Source: Trogon surrucura
Lineage: Eukaryota; Chordata; Aves; Trogoniformes; Trogonidae
Assembly (NCBI GenBank): GCA_020746105.1
Contig: CM036621.1
Coordinates: 50,378,264-50,442,263 of the forward strand
Length of the DNA: 64,000 nucleotides
Direction: 5' to 3'
Made by a program: the position numbers and the translations under genes. This document shows, piece after piece, positions 12,971 to 25,267 of this stretch. Numbering within the stretch: the stretch's first letter is position 1; each line of letters starts with the position of its first letter. The notes beneath the pieces are model-generated. The model was not told the DNA's origin. It saw only the letters and a program-made list of their open reading frames with translations, and made no database searches.

Positions 12971-12997
12971 GATTAAGGCCTTTTTATTGCCTTAATC
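12971..12997. repeat. Short perfect inverted repeat
   Basis: The arms GATTAAGGC (12971-12979) and GCCTTAATC (12989-12997) are perfectly complementary around a 9-base T-rich loop. The arms contain TAATC-type homeodomain half-sites. It may be chance. Confidence 0.6.
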
Positions 12998-13308
12998 ACG
13001 AAGCCCTCAGCCTGTGTCAGCAAGACCTTTCTCAGAGCACCCCGCACACGCACGCTGCACGAGCCACCGTTGAGTTCACGGTGTTTGGAGATGTGAATAT
13101 CTGTGTGTGACACCCGCCTGAGCAGAGGAGAGACTGGGATTACGCAGACTGTGGCGTATTCCTTAATCGCTGCCGCTTCCTAGTAGTGGGGCGAGCTGGG
13201 AGGAAAGCACTCTGCAACTTGCCTCAGGCTTCCTGTGCAACAGGTGGGCAAGGCTTTGCATCTCTAACCTCCGAGAGGTGTTGCTAGGATACGTGGAGGA
13301 ATGAGGAA

Positions 13309-13329
13309 TTTTTTTTTTTTAAAAAAAAA
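13309..13329. repeat. T-run followed by A-run
   Basis: About twelve T are followed directly by nine A, a symmetrical homopolymer junction that could form a cruciform and is prone to slippage and sequencing error. Confidence 0.8.
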
Positions 13330-13339
13330 TCATTTTAAA

Positions 13340-13980
13340 AATCCATTTGGGCACCCTCTGCGCACAGGGCTGCTGCAGGAGTTGTCTGTGCTGTGAAAGA
13401 AGCTGCCGTGGCTCTGTGTCTGCCCAGGAGTGCTCCTTTTCCTCTGTCCTCGGAGCTGCACGGCCCACAGGGGCATTTGTATCCTGACACATCTTTGCTG
13501 ACTGGCCGGTGGGTAGGAGAGCGGGGAGAAGCACCTTGAGCTTGGCGGTGCTTCCCTTGGGAAAGGAGGGCTCTTCTGCGTGGTGGCACAGCGCAGGACC
13601 TGCTGTGGGGTCGCCTCGCTCGCCGCACCCCTGTGCAAAGGCGTAAGGCTTGTGGCTGCCCCTGTGCTCATAAATGCAAGGCTGCCTGCTAGCATGAGCC
13701 TGGCTTCTCTCCTCCAGAGCGCTGCTGGACTCCCCTGGAAAAAAAATTGCCCCAATCCAGCTACTGCTCTCCTCAGACATTGTAGGTGTGATTTGACAGC
13801 CAGGAGAGACCGGAGCCCGATCCCTGCTGGCACAGGCCACCCTGCGCTGAGCACGGAGGCAGTTACTAGCACGGGTTCGGGCTGCCCCCCGCCAGTTGGT
13901 GTCGGTGCCTGGGAAACGCTTCCAGGCACTCCTCCGCTTACGGCTGCAGACCTGGCCCCGAGGAATCCCGGGTAAGGGAC
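13340..13980. other. GC-rich, CpG-containing 0.6-kb patch
   Basis: This block is much more GC- and CpG-rich than the flanking intron. It is open in several frames on both strands; the longest run, 245 codons on the minus strand (13330-14067), is the longest open frame in the window. The predicted protein is rich in Ser, Ala, Pro, Arg and Gln with no recognisable domain. Its start codon and last codons fall in AT-rich flank, and no splice or polyadenylation signal is tied to it. I read it as a composition artefact, and the block as a possible regulatory island or unrecognised repeat. Confidence 0.45.
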
Positions 13981-14823
13981 TTGCAAGCTGAGGAGTGACT
14001 GCCTCCAGCTAACAGAAAATCGCTCATGGGCGTTATCAAGGCAAATAGGTACATTGTACACGGCCAAAAATAAATACTGATTTTGAGCCTTGTGAGATTT
14101 ACACTCGTGAGTTGTTTATGTTCAGTGACAAAGGTTGGACATTGTTTTTTAAATTTCAGAATTTTGCATGGTCTCTATGAAAGATTTGGATATGCTTTTG
14201 TCGTCCTAAATGGTATAATGTCTGTGATTCTTTGCAACTTGTTGATCAACAATTTACTCTCAGTTTTCTTTGTTTCTTTGTTTTCGATTTCATCTCTGAT
14301 GATAGAAATGCACAGACTCGTTTTGAATGGTTATAGCAAGGAATTAAACAAAAAGCTCATCATAATAATGATATATTGGTGAATATTTTTAACTAGGAGT
14401 TAAAAGAATCACACAGGAAGTTGTTTGCTGCTGTCCCCCTGCCCCCCAATATTTTCACATAAGCTACGAAATGCATATAGTGGATTGCAAATAGTCTTAA
14501 CACAGTTTATTGAAAGTTTGATGTGAGTCTCCAATATCATGCAGCAGGAAAACTTTATGCCGTGCAGCTTCTTCTGCAACAAAACAGGGCTTAAAATCAT
14601 GAGAAGAAACAAGGCAAAATCCTTAGCTGGTGTAAGTTGGCTTACTTGCTTTGACTTCATAATGAACTGAAATTTAAATTGCTCTTTACTTTCTTCAGTG
14701 GATAATTTAATTCACACTTTAATTTATAAGTTAACTAGTGCCTAACTCCCACTTAAGCCCTTTTAAAGATGTTGTGTTCAGGCTGCTCTGTCAGAATTAA
14801 TAGCAGCTAATGATAGCTCACTC
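13981..14823 (+). other. ERBB4 intron 3; no gene seen
   Basis: AT-rich intron. An acceptor-like tract ends in TTTCAG near 14159, but no donor follows at a useful distance and the frame does not match ERBB4 exon 4. Nothing else is recognised. Confidence 0.6.
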
Positions 14824-14900
14824 AAGGCCTGTCTACACCGTGCAGTGGAGCTCTGTACCAGGCTCCCTGAGTTGGGATCGAGCCTGGTTGGCTTTGGAAG
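14824..14900. repeat. Possible ancient amniote repeat terminus
   Basis: AAGGCCTGTCTACACC resembles the GGCTTGTCTACAC terminal motif common to a family of very old interspersed repeats in turtles, crocodilians and birds. The sequence that follows is too decayed for me to set an end or assign a family. The complementary motif is seen at the other end of the 22.2-22.4 kb segment. Confidence 0.3.
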
Positions 14901-15067
14901 TAGTGTTAACCACACAGCTCAGGTGCTGTGCTTGGGCTAAATTACGTGGCAAGGTGGACACAGCAGATCACTCCTGTCTAACTATGGCCTCTGGAAACAG
15001 AAACACATTGTCTTGGGCTTTCAGGCTTATCATTATGTGGCTGCTGGGGAAAGAAGGGTGCTGGCCT

Positions 15068-15091
15068 GGGAGGAAGGGCTGGGGTCTGGGG
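15068..15091 (+). other. G-quadruplex motif
   Basis: Four G-runs (GGG, GGG, GGGG, GGGG) are separated by loops of 5, 2 and 3 bases, which fits the standard G3+N1-7 rule. Two further G-runs lie just upstream (15046-15058). On the transcribed orientation this would also be present in ERBB4 pre-mRNA. Confidence 0.8.
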
Positions 15092-16520
15092 TCAACTGAG
15101 GAAATACTTCCTAGTCCTGTGGTAACCTGTGCATCTGCTGCTTTCTGTTGTGAATCACCACTTCTACAACGGAGCCAATAATGCTTGCCTACTTTAATTA
15201 CAATAATTTTGAGAGTTTGGTATGAAAATGCTACTTGGGGAGGATCTGACATGATGTGGAATTAAACTTTTAACACTGACAAATGTCAACTTAAATGTCA
15301 TTATGTAACACATCCAGGTAGGCTGCTGTTGTCACATGGTAATGCTGTGTAAAATAGTAACACCATTCATTCACGCTCTTGGCAGTTTCTCCTCTTTACT
15401 TCTCTGCAGTAGTTTTCTCTATCTATTTCAGTTATGAAGTAGGAAATTCTCTGTGTTATGGAAGTGTGACACACCCTTTAACTTTTTAGAAATATGGGCA
15501 ATCAAGATAAGTTCAGTAATACTGAAGCCTTCTAGTAATGGACTGACTTTGCTTGACTTCAATGACTTGAGAGCTGTAGCTGCACAGGGATTTCTCTGGC
15601 CACGTGCTTCACAGGGAGTTAAACATCTGAACAGAGTAATCCCTCCATTTCAATCACACGAGTCAGGAATGGGTGGCATTTCAAAACATCCAACTTTGGC
15701 AGACAGATTTGTGTTGAGCTACACTGTAACTAAAGTAAAATGCAATAAGCATTAAAGTCAAGAAGATATTGTACAGTTTATAGTGACAGCACCGCTGAAA
15801 AAATATATCCCAGCTCCCCACCTGCTTGGAAAGGAAAGAAAGAACTGGATTGTACTCCACAGCTCAGGCCAAGTTCTGGTCTTGACTAGGAATTTTAGAA
15901 ATTAAAATCCTTGCTACTCCAGTAGTATATTTTCTTCAGTTCAGATGAATGAAAGAAGCATTCATTTCAGTGGTTTGTTTATTTTTCTCCACCCTCCCCC
16001 TTCTCTCTCTAGTCTTCTGAATTCATTGATTTTGTTATTTCCTTCTGACAGGCTACAGCTGACAAGGAATTTAGTGCTTTTGTAAAATAATTTAAGTCTT
16101 GTGTTACGTGGCGAATGTAACCTGTCAGCGCTCCCTTGCAAAAGGCAGGTTACCGAGCGAGATAGTTCAGTTGTCCTGGGTTGATGGTCTCTCTCTCTCC
16201 GCCCACAGTGGGAATGTGAGCTGTGAGCCACTGGTGGGGCAGAGGGACCAGCCTCCAGCAGTGTGGGGATGCTGATGTCTAGGGCTCAAAATGGCATGAA
16301 ACTCTAGGGATCAGGTGTCAGGTTTAATGCCTTTACTTGGAGCTCAGCGAAGGCATTTCGTTGGCTTTACAGCATATGTCTTCAAGGCAGCATACATCTA
16401 CAAGGCAGGATGTGCTTACAGACCTGGATTTAAATGCAAATCCAAGAGTGAGCTCCCTTCTCTAACTTTTCTTGCCCAGCCTATTGGAGTGAGAAGTTGG
16501 CAAGGACGCCATTCATTGCA
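15092..16520 (+). other. ERBB4 intron 3; no gene seen
   Basis: AT-rich intron with an open frame of 100 codons at 15453-15755 that has no recognisable homology. Pyrimidine-rich sequence at 15985-16015 is the only compositional feature. No repeat is recognised. Confidence 0.6.
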
Positions 16521-16524
16521 AATG

Positions 16525-16582
16525 CTAAAGTCCCACTGAGTTCAAAGGAGGTTGGATCAGACCCCTGGGTTTACACTGTGGA
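16525..16582. repeat. Ancient amniote repeat relic (CCCATTGACTTCAATGGG type)
   Basis: AAGTCCCACTGAGTTCAAAG followed by GAGGTTGGATCAGACCCC closely follows the ACTCCCATTGACTTCAATGGG...GGATCAGGCCCC pattern of a very old palindromic interspersed repeat of sauropsids. I do not recall a secure family name. Similar relics are seen near 38.6 and 48.06 kb. Confidence 0.45.
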
Positions 16583-18960
16583 AGCAATTGGTGTCCCTAG
16601 GATATTTTCATGCCTGTTCATTTTCATGTCATTTGCTGCTGAGGGAAATTCCCTAGAAACTCTATATGGAGGGACTGGAGAGGCAATGAACCAAAAACTG
16701 TTTCATTTACTACATCTAGCTCCAGGGAAGCCTCTGAAGACAGGAGACAGGGAAGCCCTCCCAGACACTCGGTACTGGGGCAAGACTGTCACGTAGCCTT
16801 CACTGTCTGCAGGCTGACAGAGGGGAGTGCTTCTTCCTTCTACTCTGCCAGCTCCATCCCAGGCTGCTTGTTCCTTGCCTGCACACAAACCTGTTTCTTG
16901 AAATGTCATGAGTCTCAGCTTTTCCAGTGCTGGGACTAGTCTCGTTAAAACCAGCATGGGGCAGCTTTAACTTGGGTGGTTCTACAACAGCCTTGAGATG
17001 TGCAGCAGTGCAGAGCCAGGGTTGAGCAGCAGTTCATTAAGAGCTTATTTGAAGCAGAGTTTGATCACGCAAGCTTTGTATGTTGGGGTGTGAAAGGGAT
17101 ATGCTGCTGTTATGACGATGTGTTTTATGTTAGTCTAGGGAAGAAGAAGTTCCGATGGATTAAACCTCCCAGTGGTGCTATGCTTGGTCCTGCTTGCAGT
17201 TTCCAGGGTCAGGAACACTTTTGTTAGCTTACCCGCATGAGCACTGCTTCTGAATTTGCACGCAGATAATAGATAACAGCAGCTCCTGATGAGGAGCAGG
17301 GGGTTCACTATCAGGAGCTTTCCTTACATGACTGAGGGAACTAAAAGGGACTGACAATTACAGTTGTCTCCAGAGACCCTTTCTGGCCTACACCATGCCC
17401 CATGAAGTGGATGTGGTGACAGGCATACATTTGAGGGCAGCAGATCTGGGCAGCTGGGTGTGCTGTGCGTGTGAGCGTGCTTCGTAAACGTTGAAATATG
17501 CAGCCACCTGCTCTGCATCTCTGCAAAGCCACTGAGGCAGAGATGGGCAGGAAAAGGTAACTTTAAGGGGAGCGTAAAAATAGGAATGCAGACCTGTAGA
17601 AGAAGGGAAACCTCTGTGTGAACAGAGGTAAGAAAATGTGTGTGCCCCACAGCCTAATGGCAGAGCAGGACGGCTCACCTGAACTGTGACTGCATTATGG
17701 ATGAAGAAGCCAACAGGCTGCACAAGAGGGCATCTGATACAGAACCACTGGAGCTCTCTGAGACTCAAGACTCCACCGTCGGTCCCACTGAGCTTCACAA
17801 GAGCCACTTTTCATGTAAAACAAGTTTTGATTGGTCTGAAGTGTCAGCGTGAGGTGATTGGGGCTGGAGGCAGGTAAGGTGTGTGGATGCAGAGCTCTCT
17901 GTCCATGGGCTGTAGGAGCCTTTTGTGCATCACTAGGAACATGCCTGCAGGCATGGAGGGGAGGAACAAAGGTGTCAGATGGGGAGAACACGCTGGAGGC
18001 CTTTTTCTTTGATGTTTGGAAATTGCTCAAGGGGCTGTCTTCTCTGAAACCTCTTTGCCTTTCTTTTTTTATTCCTCTTCTATTTTTCCCCTCCTCCCTC
18101 CCCTTGGTGAAATTTTACTAGGTCTGCTTTCATTTCTTTAAAGCTCAAAAGCAAGAGGGCGTCCACCTGGCCAATCATCATAGAAAAGCTGTGCTCATGC
18201 TGGAGTTCCCCCAGGAGCTGGCTTCTGCTTCTACCCATCAGAAATAGCATAGCCATGTGCTTTGGGTTTGAAACTGTGGGTAGTCCTGATGCAAGGGCAG
18301 AGAAGGAAGGGCAGCATCAAAGACATCTCTGTCTGCCATGCTAGAGAGAGAAGATTGTGGTGATGCTTTCTTTTTTTTTTATTCAGTTTTTTTTTGTGAT
18401 GGTGTTTTTTTTATCGGTCAGCTGGACATGCATTCAGATTGATGCTAAAGGCTGTAAAAACTCTGGGAGCTGGTTCTGTCACGATGTAGAAGCTGCAGAA
18501 TCTGTCAGCTTTGAAAATAGCTCTGGGGCATGGGTACCGGAGTGCAGGATGCAGAGGCTGGGTTTGTGTGGAGAGGTTCAAGATGTTCTTTCCAAGACTG
18601 TTGTGCAGGGTGGAAGGAGCTCATCTGCTCCAATTTCCTGTTCAGTTAGAGCTAGTAGCAGGTTTTTTTGAGAACTTGAAGTTGAAAAATGTCTGACAGG
18701 GGACCTTTGTGTGAGAAAGGAGTAGTTTAAAAAACAAGGAGAAAAGTGCTGAAATTGTCAGGCACCATCTTTTATTTAAAAATGAAAACACGTGGCTTAT
18801 GATATTCCACAACTTTTCATGCTTTCTTCTATAAATTAACTCACATTTTCAACTAAACGAAAATGATTTGTGTTAACTGAACGATAATTGAATCTGGTTT
18901 AAACTGAATTTTCTATTCCGTCGGATTTCAGCTCACTGATATAGTTGATCTTGACTTCTT
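16583..18960 (+). other. ERBB4 intron 3; no gene seen
   Basis: Intron of mixed composition. At 17.3-18.1 kb there are overlapping open frames of 60-139 codons on both strands without recognisable homology. T-rich sequence is present at 18365-18412. No repeat or exon is recognised. Confidence 0.6.
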
Positions 18961-19039
18961 TACCTGGTCTAGGAAGTAAAAAGGTTTAAGAAAACCTTAA
19001 AAAGGGTTAAAGAGTTGTATTCTGCTCTTATTTCACCCC

Positions 19040-19081
19040 AATATCAGTCATACAACCCAATGCATTCTATGATTCTATGAT
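19040..19081 (+). repeat. CR1-type 3' terminal repeat (ATTCTATGA)n, truncated or decayed
   Basis: The segment ends in ATTCTATGATTCTATGAT (19064-19081), the octamer-type repeat at the 3' end of avian CR1 elements, preceded by ACAACCCAATGC, similar to the CCAACCCAAACC that normally precedes it. Upstream similarity fades quickly, so this is either a very short 5'-truncated copy or an old one. Orientation is plus, unlike the other CR1 copies here. Confidence 0.55.
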
Positions 19082-22000
19082 AAAATGCTTCCTTTGTTGT
19101 AAGAGTATGTCCAGTGGAAAACAGATATACAGAGCAAGCTTTAAATGAATCGACTCAGCTGCTGGTTGTGGTGCAGAGCTGTCAACATGGTCATGGTCAG
19201 ATATGAGCTACCTACTTCTCAGCAGGGTGAATTGTCTTTTTGAAGGAGCTGCTTGCTGGCATGCTTGAACTTAACCCAATATACTAGCTTCAGACTCCTG
19301 CGGATGTCCCTAGAGTAAGCGGCAGTCACTTCTGAGGTTACACTGGAGGCATAGCCCTAACTTCTGGGCATCTCTGCTTTTTTTTTAAGTGCTACGATGA
19401 ACTCCAGGCTCCCAGTATATCTCTGTCTGGTTCTGGAGTGGAGAATTAAATGCAGGAGCATGTCATATCTTGGAATGGTTCCTTTGGTTTACTGCTGTTA
19501 TGATTTGTTTTATAAAAGCATGCTGATTCCTTGTTTTTAAACCAAAGGAGCATCAAGTTAAGTGCACCTGAATTAGAGGCAAGCTTTGTGGCGAGCTTTA
19601 GGTTGTGACAGAGTTCATTCCCTGGCTCGAGGGCACAGTCCAGATGCTACTGAAATTACTCTTTAGTAGCTTTGTATGAGAAGCAAAGTACACATGTAGC
19701 CTAGGAGATGGGTTTCTCATCTCTGCAGTTAACCGAGTTTTATTTCCGTGAAATAGTGATGATTATCTTCCCTTAATACTTGAATTCTTCACAAGCCTAA
19801 GCCGGTTAAAGATCCATTATCCTGAGCACAGTGTTTCAAACACTAGTGAAAAATGTAATGTAGAAGAGGGGAAAACATTAATACTAATAAAAAAGTATTA
19901 ATGCAGAAAAGGATAAGACAAATACAGAGGAGATGAAGGTAAAACTCCCTATCCCATATGTGGTCGACAGGGAAGGTGGAGTGGACACAGCTCGATGTGT
20001 CCTAGGCTGCTTGAGAAAAGGCTGTGGAAGAAGCGCATGGGGATTAATAAAACATTTTCCCTTGTGTTGAATTGATAGCTACAAGCTATGTTCTGGGAGA
20101 CATTGACTAGCATTGGCAGGACATCCGAAGTCTGGCGTATCCATGGCATTGGTGCTCTCTGCCAGCCTCACCGGGACAGAACAGGAATTGCATTTTGCTC
20201 TGAGATGGTGATAAAAGGCTCTCTAATTTTCTCTTTTTATTATTTTTTCTTTGAGAAAGAAGCTCACTGCTACCTGTTTTTACAGACCCAAATGCTATTT
20301 ATTTCTTTAACAAGAGATGTATGCTACTCTTCAGTCAGATGTCAAAGCCAGCTAGCAAGAGTTGCCCCTGGCTGGTGTTTGCTTCCAGTCCCACGCAGGT
20401 GCAGCCAGCCCGCTTGGAGCAGTGCTGAGGGCTCTGACTGCCAGCACGGCTGTCCGAGCCCCGCTCCTTGGAGGCTGGGCTGGGGAAGCGGCAAAGGCGG
20501 TCAAAGATGGAATGGATTATTGTTCTGAAATGCTCCAAGTACAAGATAAGATGGGTGGATGGGGACTTGAGTCTCTGTTTTCTTTCTTTACCTACACAGA
20601 GTGTGTAGGAGTTCTGAAGTGATGCTTCTCTGACCACATGGTTTGTGGTTTTATTTGCTCCTGCTGAGTTAACTGTTACTTGTGGTAGCTGTGGTTCTGG
20701 CAGTCACACTTAAATGCTGATACAAGCTGGGTCCAGGTGTGGGCTGTAGTGCTGCTCTCGGTGAAGGTGACAGTTGTGAAATGCCTCAGCAACGGCAGGA
20801 CTCAGAGGCTCTTTTGTTTGAGGGAGTGATGATCTCTAAGAGAGACTTGGTGTCTTAAAAGGAGGCAGTGAGCTAAAATATGCGTAGGGTGAGGTTGCAG
20901 GGGCAGTGTGCTCCTCAGTGTGTGTCAGAGGAAGAGCTGAGAGGGACATTTTAATGGCTGCCACCGCATAATGGCTTAATCCCATGGGCTGTACAGTTAG
21001 CCCCGTGTGAGCTTGGTGAATCTCACTGCAGCCCCCATTTCATCCAGGAGCAAGACTTCTGGATGTTCAGAGCTGAGTGGTTTTGATTAAATATTCAGAA
21101 GCATTCAGCTTCCCAAATAAAGATAATACTTTTGCTAGTTGAGAGATTTATTAATATCTTAACATGGCCTTAGCTTTAGCCTTTTATTCCTCCCTTTCTA
21201 GAAAAAAAATCTTACCACAAACCAGCCTTGAAGTTTGGAAAAGTAATCAAAGCTCTGCTGAGCAAATTCAACTATGCTGATGGGTTGAATGAGCTATGAC
21301 CTCTGCCAACCTCATTCTGCTCCATTTCCCCTTCAGGCTGGTAGCAATGGCTGGAAGTAAACATTAATCTGTTAATTTAGCCTCTGGTATAAATAGAAAA
21401 AACATATAATTGCAATCACTGTCTTGTCAGTGGACCTATCCAACCTTACTACTTTGCTTCTAAGGAAGAAGCTGCAGTGCTGCCTCTGTGCTTCTCTGCT
21501 CAGAGACTTTTCGTCCTGCAGGATTTGGATCAGGCAGGTTATTGCTTGCTTGGCAGAGCAGGAGGATCAGATGGGGCATGGGCTTCCTCGACATATATCC
21601 TCCAACATCCCTGCTTGCTCATACCTCTTCTTTCTTGCATCATTCTCTGGAGACAGCTGCCCCCCATCTGCATGGCTGCAGGGCAGTTCTGGTCAGGGCT
21701 GTGTCTCCTGGCAAGCAGCAGTTTACAACCAGGTTAGGTGGGTTTTCTGTCCATGCCTTACAGGGCCATTTCTGAGCTCTTCTGTCCCTGTCTGTTGCTG
21801 GTATCTAAACCATGTCCAAGGTCTTTCCGTGAGCAGCATGAGAAAGCTGCCTTGCTGCTTCTGACTCGGCACAGGCGTAGTCTCAGAGATGGAGGCTGTG
21901 CTGTTTGCAGCATCTCAGAGGTTACTGGAGGAGGTCACTGGTTCTCCCTTGGCATTAGCGTGTGACTGGTGTCTGTGCACTTTGGTGGTGGTTTCACTGC

Positions 22001-22189
22001 CCTGGCAATGGGAGGTTTGTGATATGAGGTTCTGACAGCCGGTTTCACATCCATCTTCTGTGGGATCTGCTGCAGAGGCTCAGGGTAGTGGCTCAGAGGT
22101 GCAAGGGTTGCTTTCCTCTGTGCTTTCTTATGTGGGTAATTAGAATCATCATCTGGGGTTTAAGAATAACCAACAAAGAAACCTTACTT
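19082..22189 (+). other. ERBB4 intron 3; no gene seen
   Basis: Intron with a slightly more GC-rich stretch at 20.38-20.53 kb. Open frames of 146 codons at 20088-20528 and 21424-21864 have no recognisable domain and lack supporting splice sites or codon bias. No repeat family is recognised. Confidence 0.6.
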
Positions 22190-22437
22190 GGGTTTAACTA
22201 AAATTGCTCCTTAACACGACTTGTTAAATTGAAATAAACTCTGCGTGAATGTTCTTCTAAAGCCACTTACAAGTGCCTTGTATTGATTTAGCCTACTTCA
22301 ATAACTCAGATCAGCTAAATTGATGTCTGTGCACTAAGTTAAGCGCATTCACTTGGGATTTCATACCTGCGGAACGGACTTGACTTCAGAACTGATTTCA
22401 GTTAAGCCAATGCAAGCCTTGTGTGAAGATTAGGCCT
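22190..22437. repeat. Possible ancient amniote DNA-transposon-like relic
   Basis: The segment contains several decayed motifs seen in an old sauropsid repeat: TTAAATTGAAATAAACTCTG, TTTCAGTTAAGCCAATGCAA, and finally CTTGTGTGAAGATTAGGCC, similar to the terminal GTGTAGACAAGGCC. Divergence is high and ends are approximate. The assignment is from remembered consensus. Confidence 0.35.
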
Positions 22438-22644
22438 CTCTTACTTGTTGCTACTGGTTTGGCCAAGAGCAACGTGACACATGTTTTAAGTGGTTAGTTT
22501 GCAAGTATATGTAAACTTCTGCAAATGTTATTACTTAGACTTGAGCTGCTTTTTTTTTTTCTAGAACACAAGGATCACAAGCTTACAGAGGACTCATCTG
22601 TAAGCAGCACTTCCCAGTCATGGCTGAGAAACTGGTAGGAGAAG

Positions 22645-22755
22645 AGTGAAAAAAGTAGTCCCTGTCCTAAACAGCTCAGGGTGATTAAGGCAGGAGGTCA
22701 TCAGTGGACCCAGGAAAGCGGGTAAAACAAACACAGGGAGACAGAGCAACTTCCT
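22645..22755. repeat. Possible old L3/CR1-like relic
   Basis: AGTCCCTGTCCTAAACAGCT followed some 70 bases later by CAGGGAGACAGAGCAACTTC is reminiscent of the CAGTCCCTGCCCTAAAGAGCTTA and GACAGAG blocks of L3-type elements. The match is weak and needs a library search. Confidence 0.25.
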
Positions 22756-25267
22756 TTCAGAAGCATCAGTTCTGCACATCCATAGCCATCAAGGCAGCAG
22801 AAGTTTCACTTCTAGATGAAGGCAAAGAAGGTTTGAGGGGAAGGATTTGAAAGCGGTCAGTAACTTGCTGGACGTCCCCATCTTTGAGATACAGAACAGA
22901 AGAAAGAACAAAAGATGTTTTAAAATGCATCGTGTGTTTGATGAAAGGTGGCATGACGGGCTTACTGAGGGTGGGAGAAGACATAAATAGTGTATGAGAG
23001 TGATAGGCTCTGGATGATCCTGAAAGTGAATAAATTTGCTTTTATTTGATATGATGAGGAGACATGAAATGGGAGGGAGAAGAAAAAGACGTGTTTAAAG
23101 TGATGAGCTAGAGTAGTCCTCACACAGTGAAATTTGGAAGGAAACAGAGAAGGGCAAAATTGCCTCTTAAAAGAGAGATGCAGTTGTCAACAGATGAGAA
23201 GAGCCTGGACAGGAGCTCTAGATTCAACAATAGACAAAAAAGGCCATTTTAGAGAGAACAGAGATGGTGTCGACTGTGTCTCAGGGATTGAGGCTCTGGA
23301 GAGAGGTGACAGGAGAAAGGACTCCAGGTGACAGGGCAGTCAGCCGAGCGGCTGGCGCTGGAAGAGCAAAGGCAGGGGGTGCATGGGAGAGGAGGTGCAG
23401 AGTTTTTTCTCTCCTGCAGACATTTGTGGAACATATAGCCCAGCACTTAAAAATGTATTGTTTAGCTCTAATCTGCTATCACCATCTCCAGGTGTATCTC
23501 CACACACTACCTGCCTCCTGGGAGGTTTTGTCAGGAAGTGCGAATGTCCAGCCTCACCTGCTTTCGGCGTCTGTGCTTTCTTATGTCAACAAACTGTCTT
23601 GGTCAGGGATGTAACTGGGAAACAAATACTGGCTTTCGTAGCACAGACCGGTTTCTGATGAGAAACACGTACCCCGAAAAGGAGAGTTTCAATAAATGCA
23701 CAAGGAAACTGCAACAGTTGAAGTTTATATTGTGGTTTTCTTGCTATCACACTTGGAGTGTTGTCTGAAAAGATCTGTGAATGAGGTGCTGAAACAGGGC
23801 TTTTTTAATTATACATCACCCAGCAGACTGATAAAGCAAGCAAAGCAGGCAACCAAACAATGCAGGCATGAGCCACTTCAAAATAATAATAATGTATCAC
23901 GAACAATAGGGGAGTAATTCACAGCTCCCTGAGAAATGTTTGCAGTTCAGAGGGGGTGAGGTAGCAAGCAGCTATTGACTGTTTTACTTTCATGTTTTCC
24001 ACCCGTCTGCCATGTGATTAGGAAGTGTATTACCGGAATCCTCGTGAGAGGCTTTTGCACCACTGGCTTAAAAGTCTTGCTCTACAAGTAACAATTCTAA
24101 TAGAAACTGAGATGCAGGTATGAAATGCATACAGGGCATGGAAGGAGAGTGACAACTAATTTAAATATAGTTTAAATCCCTTGTAACTTTTGTTACATGT
24201 AGATGTACAGGGACAACTCCAGCATTTTTCTGGTCCCTTTGGGCTGCTCTGGCACCACAGAGTCAGGTGAACTGGCAGCTGCTCGGCACAAGGAAGTTAG
24301 TTCCTTTCGGGGTTGTGCACCTTCTGCCAGAGCCAAGGCCAGGAGAGAGAGGAAGGATTGGTGTTGAGCTGGCAAAGCGTTAGTCCACCACCTTGCAGGT
24401 TTTGTCCAAAGTGAGGTTTACAAGTGGGTGTGGTTGACGAAGGTTTTTGCTAAGACACAAACCACGTAGCATACATACGCAACATCGGTGCTGCCTCACA
24501 GAGCACCAGGCCAGGTGAAAGGTGAAAGCAGCAACCTCAGTGTTTGAACAATTTAATAATTCTTTGACCCGTTGGTGCAAGATGGTTTTATGCTCTGCCT
24601 TCTCCACAGAAGTGCTGAAGTGTTTGTCTGTGCTGTGGAAGCTGGGGATTTAAACAGCCGCTAGCTGCCTGCCTCACCCGCTTTTGGCAGTGGAGCCAGG
24701 GAGCCCAGTGTAGGCCACAAAGGCTTCCCCAGACACCAAGTAAACATTTGGGCTGCAGGCCAAAAATGATCTCCATGCTACCCAAGATCTAAGTGGACTG
24801 AAGCCAGCCTAGAATATCTCTTTGAGATACTGTGATTGCAATACAACCATAACCTTTACGTGAGAAAAGACATTTTGAAATCCTAATCTGTTTCAAGCAA
24901 TTCACAATTGATCTATCCACACTGGGGAAGAAAAGAAAGCTCTTAGGTTTGTCTGTTGTCCTTTCAGCCTCAAGTTGGATGAAGAACTAGAGGAATCAAC
25001 CCACAGTTAAATTGCTTCACCTTTGATTTCAGCATCTTCCCTAAGAAAGGAACATTTACATGCTGCAGAGACTTGGTAGAGGTATTCATTGCAAGTTCAC
25101 TAAGCCCTAGGATCTGTTTTCAAATACCAAGCGGAGTAAGAGTCCTGACGAGGTTGTGCACGTGTGAAGACACGTGTTCCTTGCTGGTTTTGTAACAGAG
25201 CAGAGGATTGACTGCAAGACAAAGCTATCACAGTCGAGGGTTTGTAGGGGTAAACTGTGCTATTTAC
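22756..25267 (+). other. ERBB4 intron 3; no gene seen
   Basis: This intron includes a purine-rich stretch at 22.9-23.4 kb on the plus strand. Open frames up to 116 codons (23264-23614) overlap one another in several frames and show no recognisable homology. No repeat is recognised. Confidence 0.6.

Noticed and set aside
13330-14067. 245-codon open frame on the minus strand, the longest in the window
   Set aside because: It lies mostly in a GC-rich patch that is open in several frames on both strands; the protein has no recognisable domain, and no promoter, splice or polyadenylation context supports it.
14083-14382. 99-codon frame with an acceptor-like TTTCAG near 14159, considered as ERBB4 exon 4
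   Set aside because: The translation does not match the ERBB4 sequence expected after exon 3, and no donor is found at a plausible distance.
20088-21864. Two 146-codon open frames (20088-20528 and 21424-21864)
   Set aside because: Other open frames overlap them, there is no recognisable domain and no paired splice signals; the lengths are within chance for about 55 kb of intron.
22565-22599. Short exon-like segment after a strong T-tract ending CTAG
   Set aside because: It is only about 35 bp long with a weak GTAAGC donor; there is too little to distinguish it from chance.
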